DNA of 64,000 bases from Candidatus Gastranaerophilales bacterium (GTDB taxonomy: Bacteria > Cyanobacteriota > Vampirovibrionia > Gastranaerophilales > Gastranaerophilaceae): positions 18,684 to 82,683 of the forward strand of contig CALVEC010000009.1 in NCBI GenBank assembly GCA_944326475.1, written 5' to 3'. Position 1 is the first letter of the stretch; the number at the start of each line of letters is the position of its first letter. Made by a program: the position numbers and the translations under genes. The notes under the pieces are model-generated. The model searched no databases and was not told where the DNA came from. It was given only the letters and a program-made list of their open reading frames with translations. Positions 8,977-16,936 of the stretch are shown one piece after another.

Positions 8977-10335
8977 TTATTTTTTACGGTTCAAAATATG
9001 CTGCATTTCAAGCAAAGCTGTATAGGTCGGCATAATTACAAGCTGCCCGTCAGATTTTTCAGGCAAGGTTTTAAGAGCATATTTAATAGCGCTTTTTATG
9101 TCATATACGGTTGTAATTTGTTTGGGATTTACTCCTGCGTACTTCAAGCGAACTGCCATATCATCGGCTCGAATACCGCTTACTATGATTTCGTTATGAT
9201 AATCAGCAAGCATTTCAAAGTCTGTATCCCAGAGCCAGGAAACATCTCTGCCGTCAGCATAGTTGTCGTTTATAATAATCAAAAGTTTTGCGGTTGTTTC
9301 CTGGTTTATTGTTCTTAAAACTTCAGAGGCGCCGGTCGGGTTTTTGATAAGCTGTACAAGAACATGTTTGTTTTCCAGCATAAATTTTTCAGCCCGACCA
9401 AATACGGACTGATATGATTCCAGGGCGGATTGAATATCTTCCGGTGAAATTTTTTGTTCCAAGGCTGCGGCTATTGCTGCCAAAACGTTGTAGGCATTGT
9501 ATAATCCGACAAGGTTTGTTTTAAATTCATTTGTTCTTTCATTATGCGAGACAATAATTTTTGTATAATCGGAAAAAATCACGGCTCGTCCGGTGTAATC
9601 AGGTTGAATCCTTTTATTTCCGCAATTTGAACAAAAGTAATTTCCAATGTGTGCGTAGTATCTTTTTGTGTAAGACATGCAAGAACCGCATTTGCACATA
9701 ACAGATTCCGGGGGGCTTTGAGATTCCGGAACTGCGCTGTCATAAATTATTTCATCAAATCCAAAATAAATTTTCTTACATCCTGTTCCAAGCCCGGCAA
9801 CCATTGGGTCATCGGCGTTTAAAAGAACTTTTAAGTCTGGGTTTTTGGATATTGCATTCTGAATTTTTTTTGCCGTAGTGTGGAGTTCTCCGTATCTGTC
9901 AAGCTGGTCGCGAAAAAGGTTGGTCACAAGAAGGTAATCAGCCTTTAAATAGTCATACAGCTTTGTTAAATAAGCTTCATCCGATTCAAGAACCGCATAA
10001 TCAAATTTTGAAAAGGGTTTATAGTTTACGGCAAGTGAACTGGCAATACCCGAAAGCATGTTGGCGCCTTTTTCGTTATGCAGCACCGAGCAGTTCGTTT
10101 TTTTTATAATATGCGCAATAAGTCCTGCTGTTGTGGTTTTCCCGTTTGTACCGGTTACTGTAATTATGTCTTTTTTGCAATAGTCGGAGACAGAGGCAAT
10201 AAAATTTTTTTGTATCTTTAATGCCAGTGCGCCCGGCAGTGATGTTCCGGCATGATGAAACAGGTGCAGCCCGAGGTTTGCGGACTTAGCTGTTAAAAGT
10301 GCTGTATAAAAATTCATTTTGTTTATAAAGCTCAT
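8977..10335 (-). CDS. murT: Mur ligase family protein, MurT-type (lipid II isoglutaminyl synthase subunit)
   Basis: MurT with glutaminase GatD amidates the D-Glu of lipid II. Evidence: P-loop GTNGKTTT (residues 62-69), a central Mur-ligase domain, a four-cysteine zinc ribbon (CKCGSC and CSNCG, about residues 213-240), and the C-terminal DUF1727 with NDNYADGRDVSWLWD. Its 452 aa is normal length. GatD normally sits next to MurT, but no gatD is seen on either side. The gene diverges from folC with only 39 bp between them. The -10 TATAAT (10343-10348 on the reverse strand) is 7 bp from the ATG and there is no ribosome site, so the mRNA is probably leaderless. Confidence 0.92.
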   Translation of the reverse strand: MSFINKMNFYTALLTAKSANLGLHLFHHAGTSLPGALALKIQKNFIASVSDYCKKDIITVTGTNGKTTTAGLIAHIIKKTNCSVLHNEKGANMLSGIASSLAVNYKPFSKFDYAVLESDEAYLTKLYDYLKADYLLVTNLFRDQLDRYGELHTTAKKIQNAISKNPDLKVLLNADDPMVAGLGTGCKKIYFGFDEIIYDSAVPESQSPPESVMCKCGSCMSYTKRYYAHIGNYFCSNCGNKRIQPDYTGRAVIFSDYTKIIVSHNERTNEFKTNLVGLYNAYNVLAAIAAALEQKISPEDIQSALESYQSVFGRAEKFMLENKHVLVQLIKNPTGASEVLRTINQETTAKLLIIINDNYADGRDVSWLWDTDFEMLADYHNEIIVSGIRADDMAVRLKYAGVNPKQITTVYDIKSAIKYALKTLPEKSDGQLVIMPTYTALLEMQHILNRKK

Positions 10336-10339
10336 GTTA

Positions 10340-10368
10340 TTGATTATAACTCAAAATAAACATATAAT
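10340..10368. promoter_or_regulatory. overlapping divergent promoters of murT and folC
   Basis: Rightward: TTGATT (10340-10345), 17-bp spacer, TATAAT (10363-10368), then 6 bp to the folC ATG. Leftward: TATAAT as ATTATA at 10343-10348, 7 bp before the murT ATG. Its -35 region falls on the folC -10. The two promoters share the same DNA, so polymerase on one should exclude the other. Confidence 0.65.
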
Positions 10369-10374
10369 TGAAGC

Positions 10375-11652
10375 ATGCAAACTAAAATAAGTTATGATGA
10401 CGCTATACGAATATTAACCTCCAGAGAAAAATTTCATATATGTCTTGGATTGGAGAGAATAACTGAAATATTAAATCTTTTGGGTAATCCGCAAGAGAAG
10501 CTTCAAATCATACATATAGCCGGAACAAACGGCAAAGGCTCCGTTTCTAAATTATTGGCGGAAATATTAAAAGAGGCAGGTTACAAAATCGGGTTGTACA
10601 CAAGCCCCCATATACTGGAATATACGGAAAGAATACAAATTAACGGTAATAAAATATCCCGCGATGATTTTGGCGGTTTAGTGTTTGATATATGTACTCT
10701 TGCGGAGAAAAACAATATTTATCTTACTGAATTTGAAGTGCTTACTGCAGTAATGTTTAAATATTTTGAGCAGATGAAAGTTGATATTTGTGTTGTGGAG
10801 ACCGGTTTGGGGGGAAGGCTTGATGCCACAAATGCAATTAAATCCAACCTCCTTTCCGTTATAACCTCTATATCCCTTGACCATACGGAGAGACTGGGAA
10901 ATACGACAGAAAAAATTGCCGCTGAAAAAGCAGGAATAATAAAAGCAGGCTGTCCTATAGTTGTTTCCGTTTCTAACTGCGGGTATAAAACGATTAAAGA
11001 CAGAGCCGCAGAATTGAATGCGCCTGTGTTGGTGTCTGATTGCGCAGATATTGAGTTTTTAAACGGTAAAAATTATGCGGTTATTAACGGAAAAAAATAT
11101 TTGTTCAATTTAATGGGATTGTGGCAAAAAGAAAATCTCGGGCTTGTGTGCAGTGCGGTTGATTATTTACGTAAAAATGGGTATTTGATTAGTGAAAACG
11201 CCTTTTCCGAGGCATTAAAAAATGTTGTATGGAATTGCCGGTTTCAGTATATACCGAAAAAGAATACAATAATCGACGGTACGCACAATCCAGACGGAGC
11301 CAGAGTTCTGAGAGAAAGCCTTGATTTTTATTTTCCTGACGAAAAGAGAATCTGGATATACGGTTCTATGAAAAATAAAGACTACGGGAAAGTAATGAAA
11401 ACTTTATTCAGACCCGGCGACAGTATTTATCTTTGCGGCTTTAGTCATACGGGAAGCGCCGGAATAGATGATTTAAAAGCTCTGATAACACAAAAGTGCA
11501 GACAGATTGAAATAACATCTGTTGACGACCTTCTCTCACGGCGTGATAGCGGCTCTTTGTGTATAATCTCCGGCTCTTTTTATATGATTGGGGAGATTTT
11601 AAATTTAAATTCAGACTTAAAAAAATGTACCCGGTTGGATAATTCCTTATAA
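10375..11652 (+). CDS. folC: folylpolyglutamate synthase / dihydrofolate synthase
   Basis: Adds glutamate to folates (and to dihydropteroate if bifunctional). Shows GTNGKGSVSK at about residues 50-59, SPHILEYTERIQING, the ETGLGGRLDATN stretch and SLDHTERLGNT, then the C-terminal Mur-ligase domain with DGTHNPDGA. At 425 aa it matches the family. No Shine-Dalgarno: the ATG is 6 bp after a TATAAT and is probably the first codon of the mRNA. It shares a Mur-ligase ancestor with its divergent neighbour murT. Confidence 0.96.
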   Translation: MQTKISYDDAIRILTSREKFHICLGLERITEILNLLGNPQEKLQIIHIAGTNGKGSVSKLLAEILKEAGYKIGLYTSPHILEYTERIQINGNKISRDDFGGLVFDICTLAEKNNIYLTEFEVLTAVMFKYFEQMKVDICVVETGLGGRLDATNAIKSNLLSVITSISLDHTERLGNTTEKIAAEKAGIIKAGCPIVVSVSNCGYKTIKDRAAELNAPVLVSDCADIEFLNGKNYAVINGKKYLFNLMGLWQKENLGLVCSAVDYLRKNGYLISENAFSEALKNVVWNCRFQYIPKKNTIIDGTHNPDGARVLRESLDFYFPDEKRIWIYGSMKNKDYGKVMKTLFRPGDSIYLCGFSHTGSAGIDDLKALITQKCRQIEITSVDDLLSRRDSGSLCIISGSFYMIGEILNLNSDLKKCTRLDNSL

Positions 11653-11701
11653 TTTTTCACAAAGTAATAATAACATGACCTAACTAAAGAAGGAGTTTAT
11701 C

Positions 11702-12403
11702 ATGTTAACCAGTACTATGAAATCTGAGGAAGAAAAAACAACCAAAACAATCAGTGTTGTTATTGTAGAGGATTACAAACTTACACGAGTCGGATTGCGT
11801 TCAACAATCAATGAATTTGAAAATATACGTGTGGTTGGTGAAGCAGAAGACGCCGTATCAGGGCTGGAAGTAATAAAAAAAATGCAGCCGACAGTAATAC
11901 TTATGGATTTGGGGCTGCCTGAGATGAACGGCATTGAGGCAACCCAAAAGGTCAGGGAAATAGCGCCTGATTCCAAAGTAATCATATTAACATCGCATGA
12001 CCGTGATGAAGAAGTGCTTGCTGCACTGGGTTCAGGTGCATCCGCGTATTGTTTAAAAGATATTGATCCCAAGACACTTGCAGATGTAATAAGAAATGTA
12101 AGCAAAGGGGCTTGCTGGTTAGATCCGGCGGTTGCGCAGGTTGCTCTGAATTTGTTCCCCAAACCGGAAAGTACCGCACTCAAAGCGCCCGGAGATATTT
12201 CAGATGCACGTACACAACTTACGGAAAGGGAGTTTGAAGTGTTAAGGCTTCTTGTTCAGGGAAAAAGCAATACGGAAATAGCTAAAGAATTGATAGTCAG
12301 TGTCCATACGGCAAAAGCACATGTTTGCAGTATTTTACAGAAATTATGTGTTGATGACCGTGTGCAGGCGGCTGTAAAAGCTATTAAAGAAAATATTATC
12401 TAA
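11702..12403 (+). CDS. NarL/FixJ-family response regulator
   Basis: Receiver domain (about residues 16-135) with acidic pocket VEDY, phospho-acceptor D69 in LMDLGLPEMNG and the KD lysine near residue 119. A C-terminal LuxR-type helix-turn-helix (about 168-230) has LTEREFEVLRLLVQGKSNTEIA. A strong AAGGAG site precedes the ATG. No kinase is adjacent on this strand. The nearest kinase gene (14448) is in the convergent cluster. A terminator follows. Confidence 0.95.
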   Translation: MLTSTMKSEEEKTTKTISVVIVEDYKLTRVGLRSTINEFENIRVVGEAEDAVSGLEVIKKMQPTVILMDLGLPEMNGIEATQKVREIAPDSKVIILTSHDRDEEVLAALGSGASAYCLKDIDPKTLADVIRNVSKGACWLDPAVAQVALNLFPKPESTALKAPGDISDARTQLTEREFEVLRLLVQGKSNTEIAKELIVSVHTAKAHVCSILQKLCVDDRVQAAVKAIKENII

Positions 12404-12420
12404 TCGGTCTCTTTTTTACT

Positions 12421-12448
12421 CAAAAGACCCGTCGCTGCGGGTCTTTTG
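12421..12448. terminator. terminator between the two convergent response regulator genes
   Basis: CAAAAGACCCG and CGGGTCTTTTG pair perfectly around the loop TCGCTG. Confidence 0.8.
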
Positions 12449-12467
12449 AAATTTATTGAGGTGAATT

Positions 12468-13106
12468 TTATTGTTTATTGCAATAGTCAAGAAGCGTGCT
12501 CTGCCAGTCTTCTACTTTTTCTATATAAAAATCTGCACCTTTTTTCATGCAAAGCTGTCTGTGTTCTTTTTTTGATGATGCTGTCATTACACCGATTTTT
12601 GAATGATATTTATTCATCTTATACAGTTTGACCAGCTCATCCAGAAGCATAAAACCTTCTCTGTCGGTAGGAATGAACAAATCCATTATTACCAGTTCAT
12701 AATCCTGTTTTTTATATTTTTCTATAGCGTCGTAAATTTCTTTAGCGACTGTAACATCATATCCGATATTTTTAAAAAGGACAGAAAGCTGATAAGTAAT
12801 CACGCCTAAATCATCTATAATAAGAATTTGTTTAGCGGGATTTTTTTCTTTTTCTTCACTTTCAATTGAAGAATCACCGTCTTTGGTAACGATACGTCCG
12901 CTTCCGGTATTTTTTTCCTGCGAAGCAATGTCTCCCGCTCCGCTTTGCAGTCTGTCAATCTTTCTTTTTATATCAAGAAGCAAATCCTTTAATAAATCAA
13001 CATTTATACCTTTTTCACCCGGAGGCATTTTTCCTACAAGACCGTATAATTCATCAAGAAATTCATCATCTACTTCGATAGTTCGTCTTGCGCCGTCTTC
13101 ACTCAT
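12468..13106 (-). CDS. receiver-domain protein with N-terminal helical extension, 212 aa
   Basis: Residues 1-90 are charged, with a helical part (LLKDLLLDIKRKIDRL) and a Ser/Glu linker. Residues 93-212 are a CheY-like receiver (ILIIDDLG, phospho-acceptor Asp in VIMDLFIP at about residue 142, MTASS, then KKGADFYIEK). There is no output domain, so it probably relays phosphate or binds a partner. AAAGGATT precedes the ATG. It lies in a leftward cluster with an 81-aa gene, an HD-GYP regulator and a histidine kinase. Confidence 0.9.
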   Translation of the reverse strand: MSEDGARRTIEVDDEFLDELYGLVGKMPPGEKGINVDLLKDLLLDIKRKIDRLQSGAGDIASQEKNTGSGRIVTKDGDSSIESEEKEKNPAKQILIIDDLGVITYQLSVLFKNIGYDVTVAKEIYDAIEKYKKQDYELVIMDLFIPTDREGFMLLDELVKLYKMNKYHSKIGVMTASSKKEHRQLCMKKGADFYIEKVEDWQSTLLDYCNKQ

Positions 13107-13116
13107 ACAAAATCCT

Positions 13117-13362
13117 TTATTCCTTTTTGTTATTATAATTCATTGTAATATTTTTTTGAAATATTTGCCACCATTTTTTTTTCGATATTTTATGCAGCAT
13201 TTTGTTTTTAATTTTATATTCAAGAATGCAATTATTTAAAATTTGTACAACCTGATTATCAGACAGAATCATGTGCTGCTGTAAATCAGATATGTATTTG
13301 TTTATGTATTTTTCCGCTATTTTGGAAGTGTCATTTTTTTTATTGAGCAGACCGTCATTCAT
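13117..13362 (-). CDS. hypothetical protein, 81 aa
   Basis: AAGGAGTT precedes the ATG, and its stop is 10 bp before the receiver protein start, so it belongs to the signalling operon. Rich in Lys, Asn and Ile, with a predicted amphipathic helix at residues 14-50 and a WW pair near residue 63. No family recognised. Confidence 0.6.
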   Translation of the reverse strand: MNDGLLNKKNDTSKIAEKYINKYISDLQQHMILSDNQVVQILNNCILEYKIKNKMLHKISKKKWWQIFQKNITMNYNNKKE

Positions 13363-13425
13363 CAGAACTCCTTATTCTTATGAGTAATATACAAAAAATT
13401 CTGACGAAAAACATTGTCAATAAGT

Positions 13426-14436
13426 TTAATCATCATATTTAATTAAATCAAGCTGCTTTATTGTTGAAATAATTTCATCAAAGCAGTCCTCAAAAGCGGC
13501 AACAACTTTCGGATCAAACTGTGAACCGGCGTTGTTTTTGATTTCCTGCAGTGCATCACTGTAGTCGAGCCTGTTTCTGTATATCCTGTTTGAAACAATA
13601 CTGTCAAACGCATCAGCAAGAGCAATTATACGTGAGCCTACCGGAATTTCGTCTCCTTTAATGCCGGTAGGATACCCGGTACCATCGTATTTTTCGTGAT
13701 GGTATTTAATAATTTCAACAACATCCTTAAGCTGTTTTATATCTTCCAGGATTTTTACGCTGTAATTTATATGTTTTTTTATCTGATCATATTCTTCCTG
13801 ATTTAGCGAGCCGATTTTGTATAAAATGTCATCTGAAACACCAATCATTCCTATATCGTGAAGCATTCCGGCAAGTTCAATTTTTCCTATGTCCACAGTC
13901 GGAAGGTTCATTTTATGGGCAATTTTTACGGAATAATATGTAATCCTTCTGCTTCTGCCCGAGGTAAAAGAGTCTCTGGCATCCAATGCGCCCATAATAG
14001 CTTTTATTGTACCCGAGAAAAGTTCTTTTAAGTCATCGATAAGTTTATCATTGTCATGTTTTAACTGATAATACTCAAGCGCTGATGATACAATAAGCTG
14101 CAGTTCATCAGGATTGTAGGGTTTTTTTATGTATCTGTATATTTTTGCATAGTTAATCGCATCAATAAGTATATTTGCATCAGAGTATGCCGTGAGAAGT
14201 ATGCGCATTGTGTTCGGGCTTTTTTCAAGCACCTTTTTCAAAAATTCAACTCCGTCCATCTCCGGCATTTTGTGGTCTGAAATGACAAGATGATACTGTT
14301 TGTCATCAAGCATATCAAGAGCTTTTGTCGGAGAGGTTGACTTGTCAAGATTATATGAACCTCTGAGAGTTCTGTATAAAAGCGCCAAATTGTCTTCTTC
14401 ATCATCAACGAGTAATATATTATATTTTTCTGTCAT
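13426..14436 (-). CDS. response regulator with HD-GYP c-di-GMP phosphodiesterase domain
   Basis: Receiver domain at residues 1-125 (LLVDDEEDN, phospho-acceptor D54, K104). HD-GYP domain at about 140-336 with HDIGMIG (H193-D194) and HHEKYDGTGYP at 246-256, the full set expected of an active c-di-GMP phosphodiesterase (RpfG type). It follows the kinase gene by 11 bp, which marks it as the likely partner. AGGAAAAG ribosome site. With the PilZ gene next to flhA it suggests c-di-GMP control of motility (inference). Confidence 0.95.
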   Translation of the reverse strand: MTEKYNILLVDDEEDNLALLYRTLRGSYNLDKSTSPTKALDMLDDKQYHLVISDHKMPEMDGVEFLKKVLEKSPNTMRILLTAYSDANILIDAINYAKIYRYIKKPYNPDELQLIVSSALEYYQLKHDNDKLIDDLKELFSGTIKAIMGALDARDSFTSGRSRRITYYSVKIAHKMNLPTVDIGKIELAGMLHDIGMIGVSDDILYKIGSLNQEEYDQIKKHINYSVKILEDIKQLKDVVEIIKYHHEKYDGTGYPTGIKGDEIPVGSRIIALADAFDSIVSNRIYRNRLDYSDALQEIKNNAGSQFDPKVVAAFEDCFDEIISTIKQLDLIKYDD

Positions 14437-14447
14437 TTTTTCTTTTC

Positions 14448-16043
14448 CTATACTTGTTCTTCATTCTCAGTCATTTTGATGGGCAATGTTATGGTAAATT
14501 TTGTACCTTTTCCTTCTTCTGATGAAATAGTGATGTTACCCTTATGATTTTTTATAACTTTGTAACTTATTGCCATACCGAGACCGGTGCCCTGACCGAC
14601 GGGTTTTGTTGTAAAGAACGGATCAAATACCTTGTCGGCAACTTTTTGATCCATACCGCATCCGTTATCTTCAAATTCTAACTGTACATGATTGCCTTCA
14701 TTTTTAATTCTTATCCAGACGTCGCCTTTTTCTTTTATAGCAAAGGCTGCATTGTCAAGAATATTCATAAATACCTGATTCAACTGACCGCCGTATCCTT
14801 CTATATTGGGAAGATTGTCTGCATATTCTTTATGTACGGTAATTTTGTTTTTAAATTTATTATGCAGTATATTCAGTGTTGTATCAATTTCCCGCGGCAG
14901 ATCTACACTGTTAATTACAGCTTCTTCAAGTCTTGAGAAGTTTTTCAAATCGAGAATAATATTTTTTGTCCTTTCCGTACCTTCCTGGCAGCTTCTGATT
15001 AAGTCAGGGAGGTCGCTTTTCAAGAACTCATAATCAATATTTTCTTTTAATGCTTCTACCTTTTGTTTGTGTTCGGGAGTCAAATCGCCTTCAAATTCAC
15101 CGAACTTGTCTATAATCTCGATTAAATCTTTTGAATAGTTATTAAGGTGAATAAGGTTGCCGTATATAAAGTTGACGGGGTTGTTAATTTCGTGGGTAAT
15201 ACCCGCAACCAGCTCACCGAGAGATTTCATCTTTTCACTGTGAACCATCATTGCCTGAGTATTTTTAAGCTCGGTGTATGCTTGTTCCAGTTCCGAAGTT
15301 CTTTCTTTTACAAGTTGTTCCATTGACTGATAAAGCTTTTCCAAAGAAGCAGCCATTTCGTTGTATGATTCGATAAGTCTGTTAATTTCTAAATAATTTG
15401 TGGCTTCGAGACGGTGAGAGAAGTCGCCTTTTGCTTTTTTCAAACTTAGAATAAGGGTATTTATCGGTTTTATGAGGATGTTGGCGATAAGGTTAGCAAG
15501 GAAGAATCCGATGAATATAAAGATAACGACCATTGCGCCCATATTTTCCATTAATATGTCTAAATATATTTTTACAACAGGTTCTGAATAAAAACCTACA
15601 CGGATAAGTTTTGTGCCGTCAACCGTTGCCGCAGTGACATAATATACGGTTGTTGCGTTTTTTCTGCTGGTTTTGTCCACTATTTTTTGTTCAATAGGTT
15701 TTGTGACAACAGCTTGTTCATTGGATTCATACAAAACATTGTGGGTTGCTTTATCTGTTATTCTCAAGTTTGCAATTAAATTGGTATTTATCATACTTTG
15801 AGTAACTTTTTTTATCTGGTTATAGTCTCCGCGTTCCAGATAATCGCCCATCAATTGCATAACTATTGCAGAAACAGCCGTATTTACATTTTTTGAATCG
15901 CTTGTGTATACCTTTGAAAAGTTATTCATAAAATTAATTGAATAACTGGCAAGAAACAGCACAATTATCGCAATTAACAAACTTGTCAATATAGCGAATT
16001 GTGAACTCAGTCTTGTTTGAAAATTTTTAAAAAATTTGAACAT
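14448..16043 (-). CDS. membrane sensor histidine kinase
   Basis: Two transmembrane helices (about 16-38 and 170-190) bracket a 130-residue extracytoplasmic sensor. A HAMP linker (about 190-242), a coiled coil, a dimerisation domain with GITHEINNPVNF (phospho-His H284) and an ATPase domain with DNGCGMD and GQGTGLGMAIS follow. The H-box type with NNP resembles kinases that act with separate receivers. Likely partner: the HD-GYP regulator 11 bp downstream. Confidence 0.95.
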   Translation of the reverse strand: MFKFFKNFQTRLSSQFAILTSLLIAIIVLFLASYSINFMNNFSKVYTSDSKNVNTAVSAIVMQLMGDYLERGDYNQIKKVTQSMINTNLIANLRITDKATHNVLYESNEQAVVTKPIEQKIVDKTSRKNATTVYYVTAATVDGTKLIRVGFYSEPVVKIYLDILMENMGAMVVIFIFIGFFLANLIANILIKPINTLILSLKKAKGDFSHRLEATNYLEINRLIESYNEMAASLEKLYQSMEQLVKERTSELEQAYTELKNTQAMMVHSEKMKSLGELVAGITHEINNPVNFIYGNLIHLNNYSKDLIEIIDKFGEFEGDLTPEHKQKVEALKENIDYEFLKSDLPDLIRSCQEGTERTKNIILDLKNFSRLEEAVINSVDLPREIDTTLNILHNKFKNKITVHKEYADNLPNIEGYGGQLNQVFMNILDNAAFAIKEKGDVWIRIKNEGNHVQLEFEDNGCGMDQKVADKVFDPFFTTKPVGQGTGLGMAISYKVIKNHKGNITISSEEGKGTKFTITLPIKMTENEEQV

Positions 16044-16053
16044 TCTGTTATCC

Positions 16054-16305
16054 TCATCGTTTTTTGTTCTTTAACATACTATTAAGTGACCGCTTTTTTC
16101 TGGGTAAATCAAAAATTTTTCCTATTTGAAAGCCGAGATATCCGACAACAATAGCTGCCGGTATTATTATGCTTAAGCCATGCAAGAGCAAATCCAAATC
16201 AAATACGGTTGAACGGGCAAAAATAAGCGCACCGCAAACAAATGCCGTCAAACTCGCCATCATTCCGCAAAATTTCTTTGAATATGTTATACCTGACTTA
16301 ATCAT
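16054..16305 (-). CDS. small membrane protein with two transmembrane helices, 83 aa
   Basis: Hydrophobic helices at about residues 13-32 and 42-62 and a basic tail (RKKRSLNSMLKNKKR) that should face the cytoplasm. It is 1 bp downstream of the PilZ gene and 10 bp upstream of the histidine kinase gene, so it is part of the flhA-PilZ-kinase transcript. Function unknown. Confidence 0.7.
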   Translation of the reverse strand: MIKSGITYSKKFCGMMASLTAFVCGALIFARSTVFDLDLLLHGLSIIIPAAIVVGYLGFQIGKIFDLPRKKRSLNSMLKNKKR

Positions 16306-16306
16306 A

Positions 16307-16936
16307 CTATTTGTTTACATTCTCTGTCTCTTTTTTGAAACAATATTGGACAATTGCAATCTTGTCTATATTTTTAAGCGCAATAAATTTTCCGGAAAGG
16401 ATAGTTTTGCCTTTCTTTTCCACTGTGACTCTAATCGGGTGGAAAAATGCGGAAATCTCAATCTTCCCGTCAAGTGAAAATTTGATTTCATAATCGCATT
16501 TCGGTTCTATATCTTCGTAACAGAATAGTTTCATACCTCCTGCACTTATATCGGAACAGTCGCAGGTATAAACCTTTTCGCCTGATTTTAATTTCACCTG
16601 ATTTGTAAAAGGAACCCTTGTATGTTCACGACGCTGTATTACTTCGTGAGCTTCCGGCATTTTTATTGTTACGATGTTATCCCCGACTGTTTCAATTTTT
16701 GATTTGAAATACATCATTCCGTCATCAACTACCGTAAACAGTTCAACTTCTCCGTTCTCTTTGTAATACTTCATATCCGCGGTCGGGATTTCTACGTCAA
16801 AAAAAGATTTGTCTGTATACAATACAGTACAAGACGCCGCTCCTTTTACGTTCTGCGGTATTATATTAAACTTCTGATTCTTTTTTACTGTCTTTTTCAT
16901 TGCTTCTATCCTTGAATTACTTGTTGATACTGTCAT
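16307..16936 (-). CDS. PilZ-domain c-di-GMP-binding protein (YcgR/DgrA-like)
   Basis: N-terminal YcgR-like beta domain (about 20-95) followed by PilZ at about 98-205. Both c-di-GMP motifs are intact: RxxxR as R103-EHT-R107 and DxSxxG as D129 to G134. Such proteins bind c-di-GMP and brake the flagellar motor or alter secretion. The ATG directly abuts the flhA stop, which supports a flagellar role. Confidence 0.92.
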   Translation of the reverse strand: MTVSTSNSRIEAMKKTVKKNQKFNIIPQNVKGAASCTVLYTDKSFFDVEIPTADMKYYKENGEVELFTVVDDGMMYFKSKIETVGDNIVTIKMPEAHEVIQRREHTRVPFTNQVKLKSGEKVYTCDCSDISAGGMKLFCYEDIEPKCDYEIKFSLDGKIEISAFFHPIRVTVEKKGKTILSGKFIALKNIDKIAIVQYCFKKETENVNK

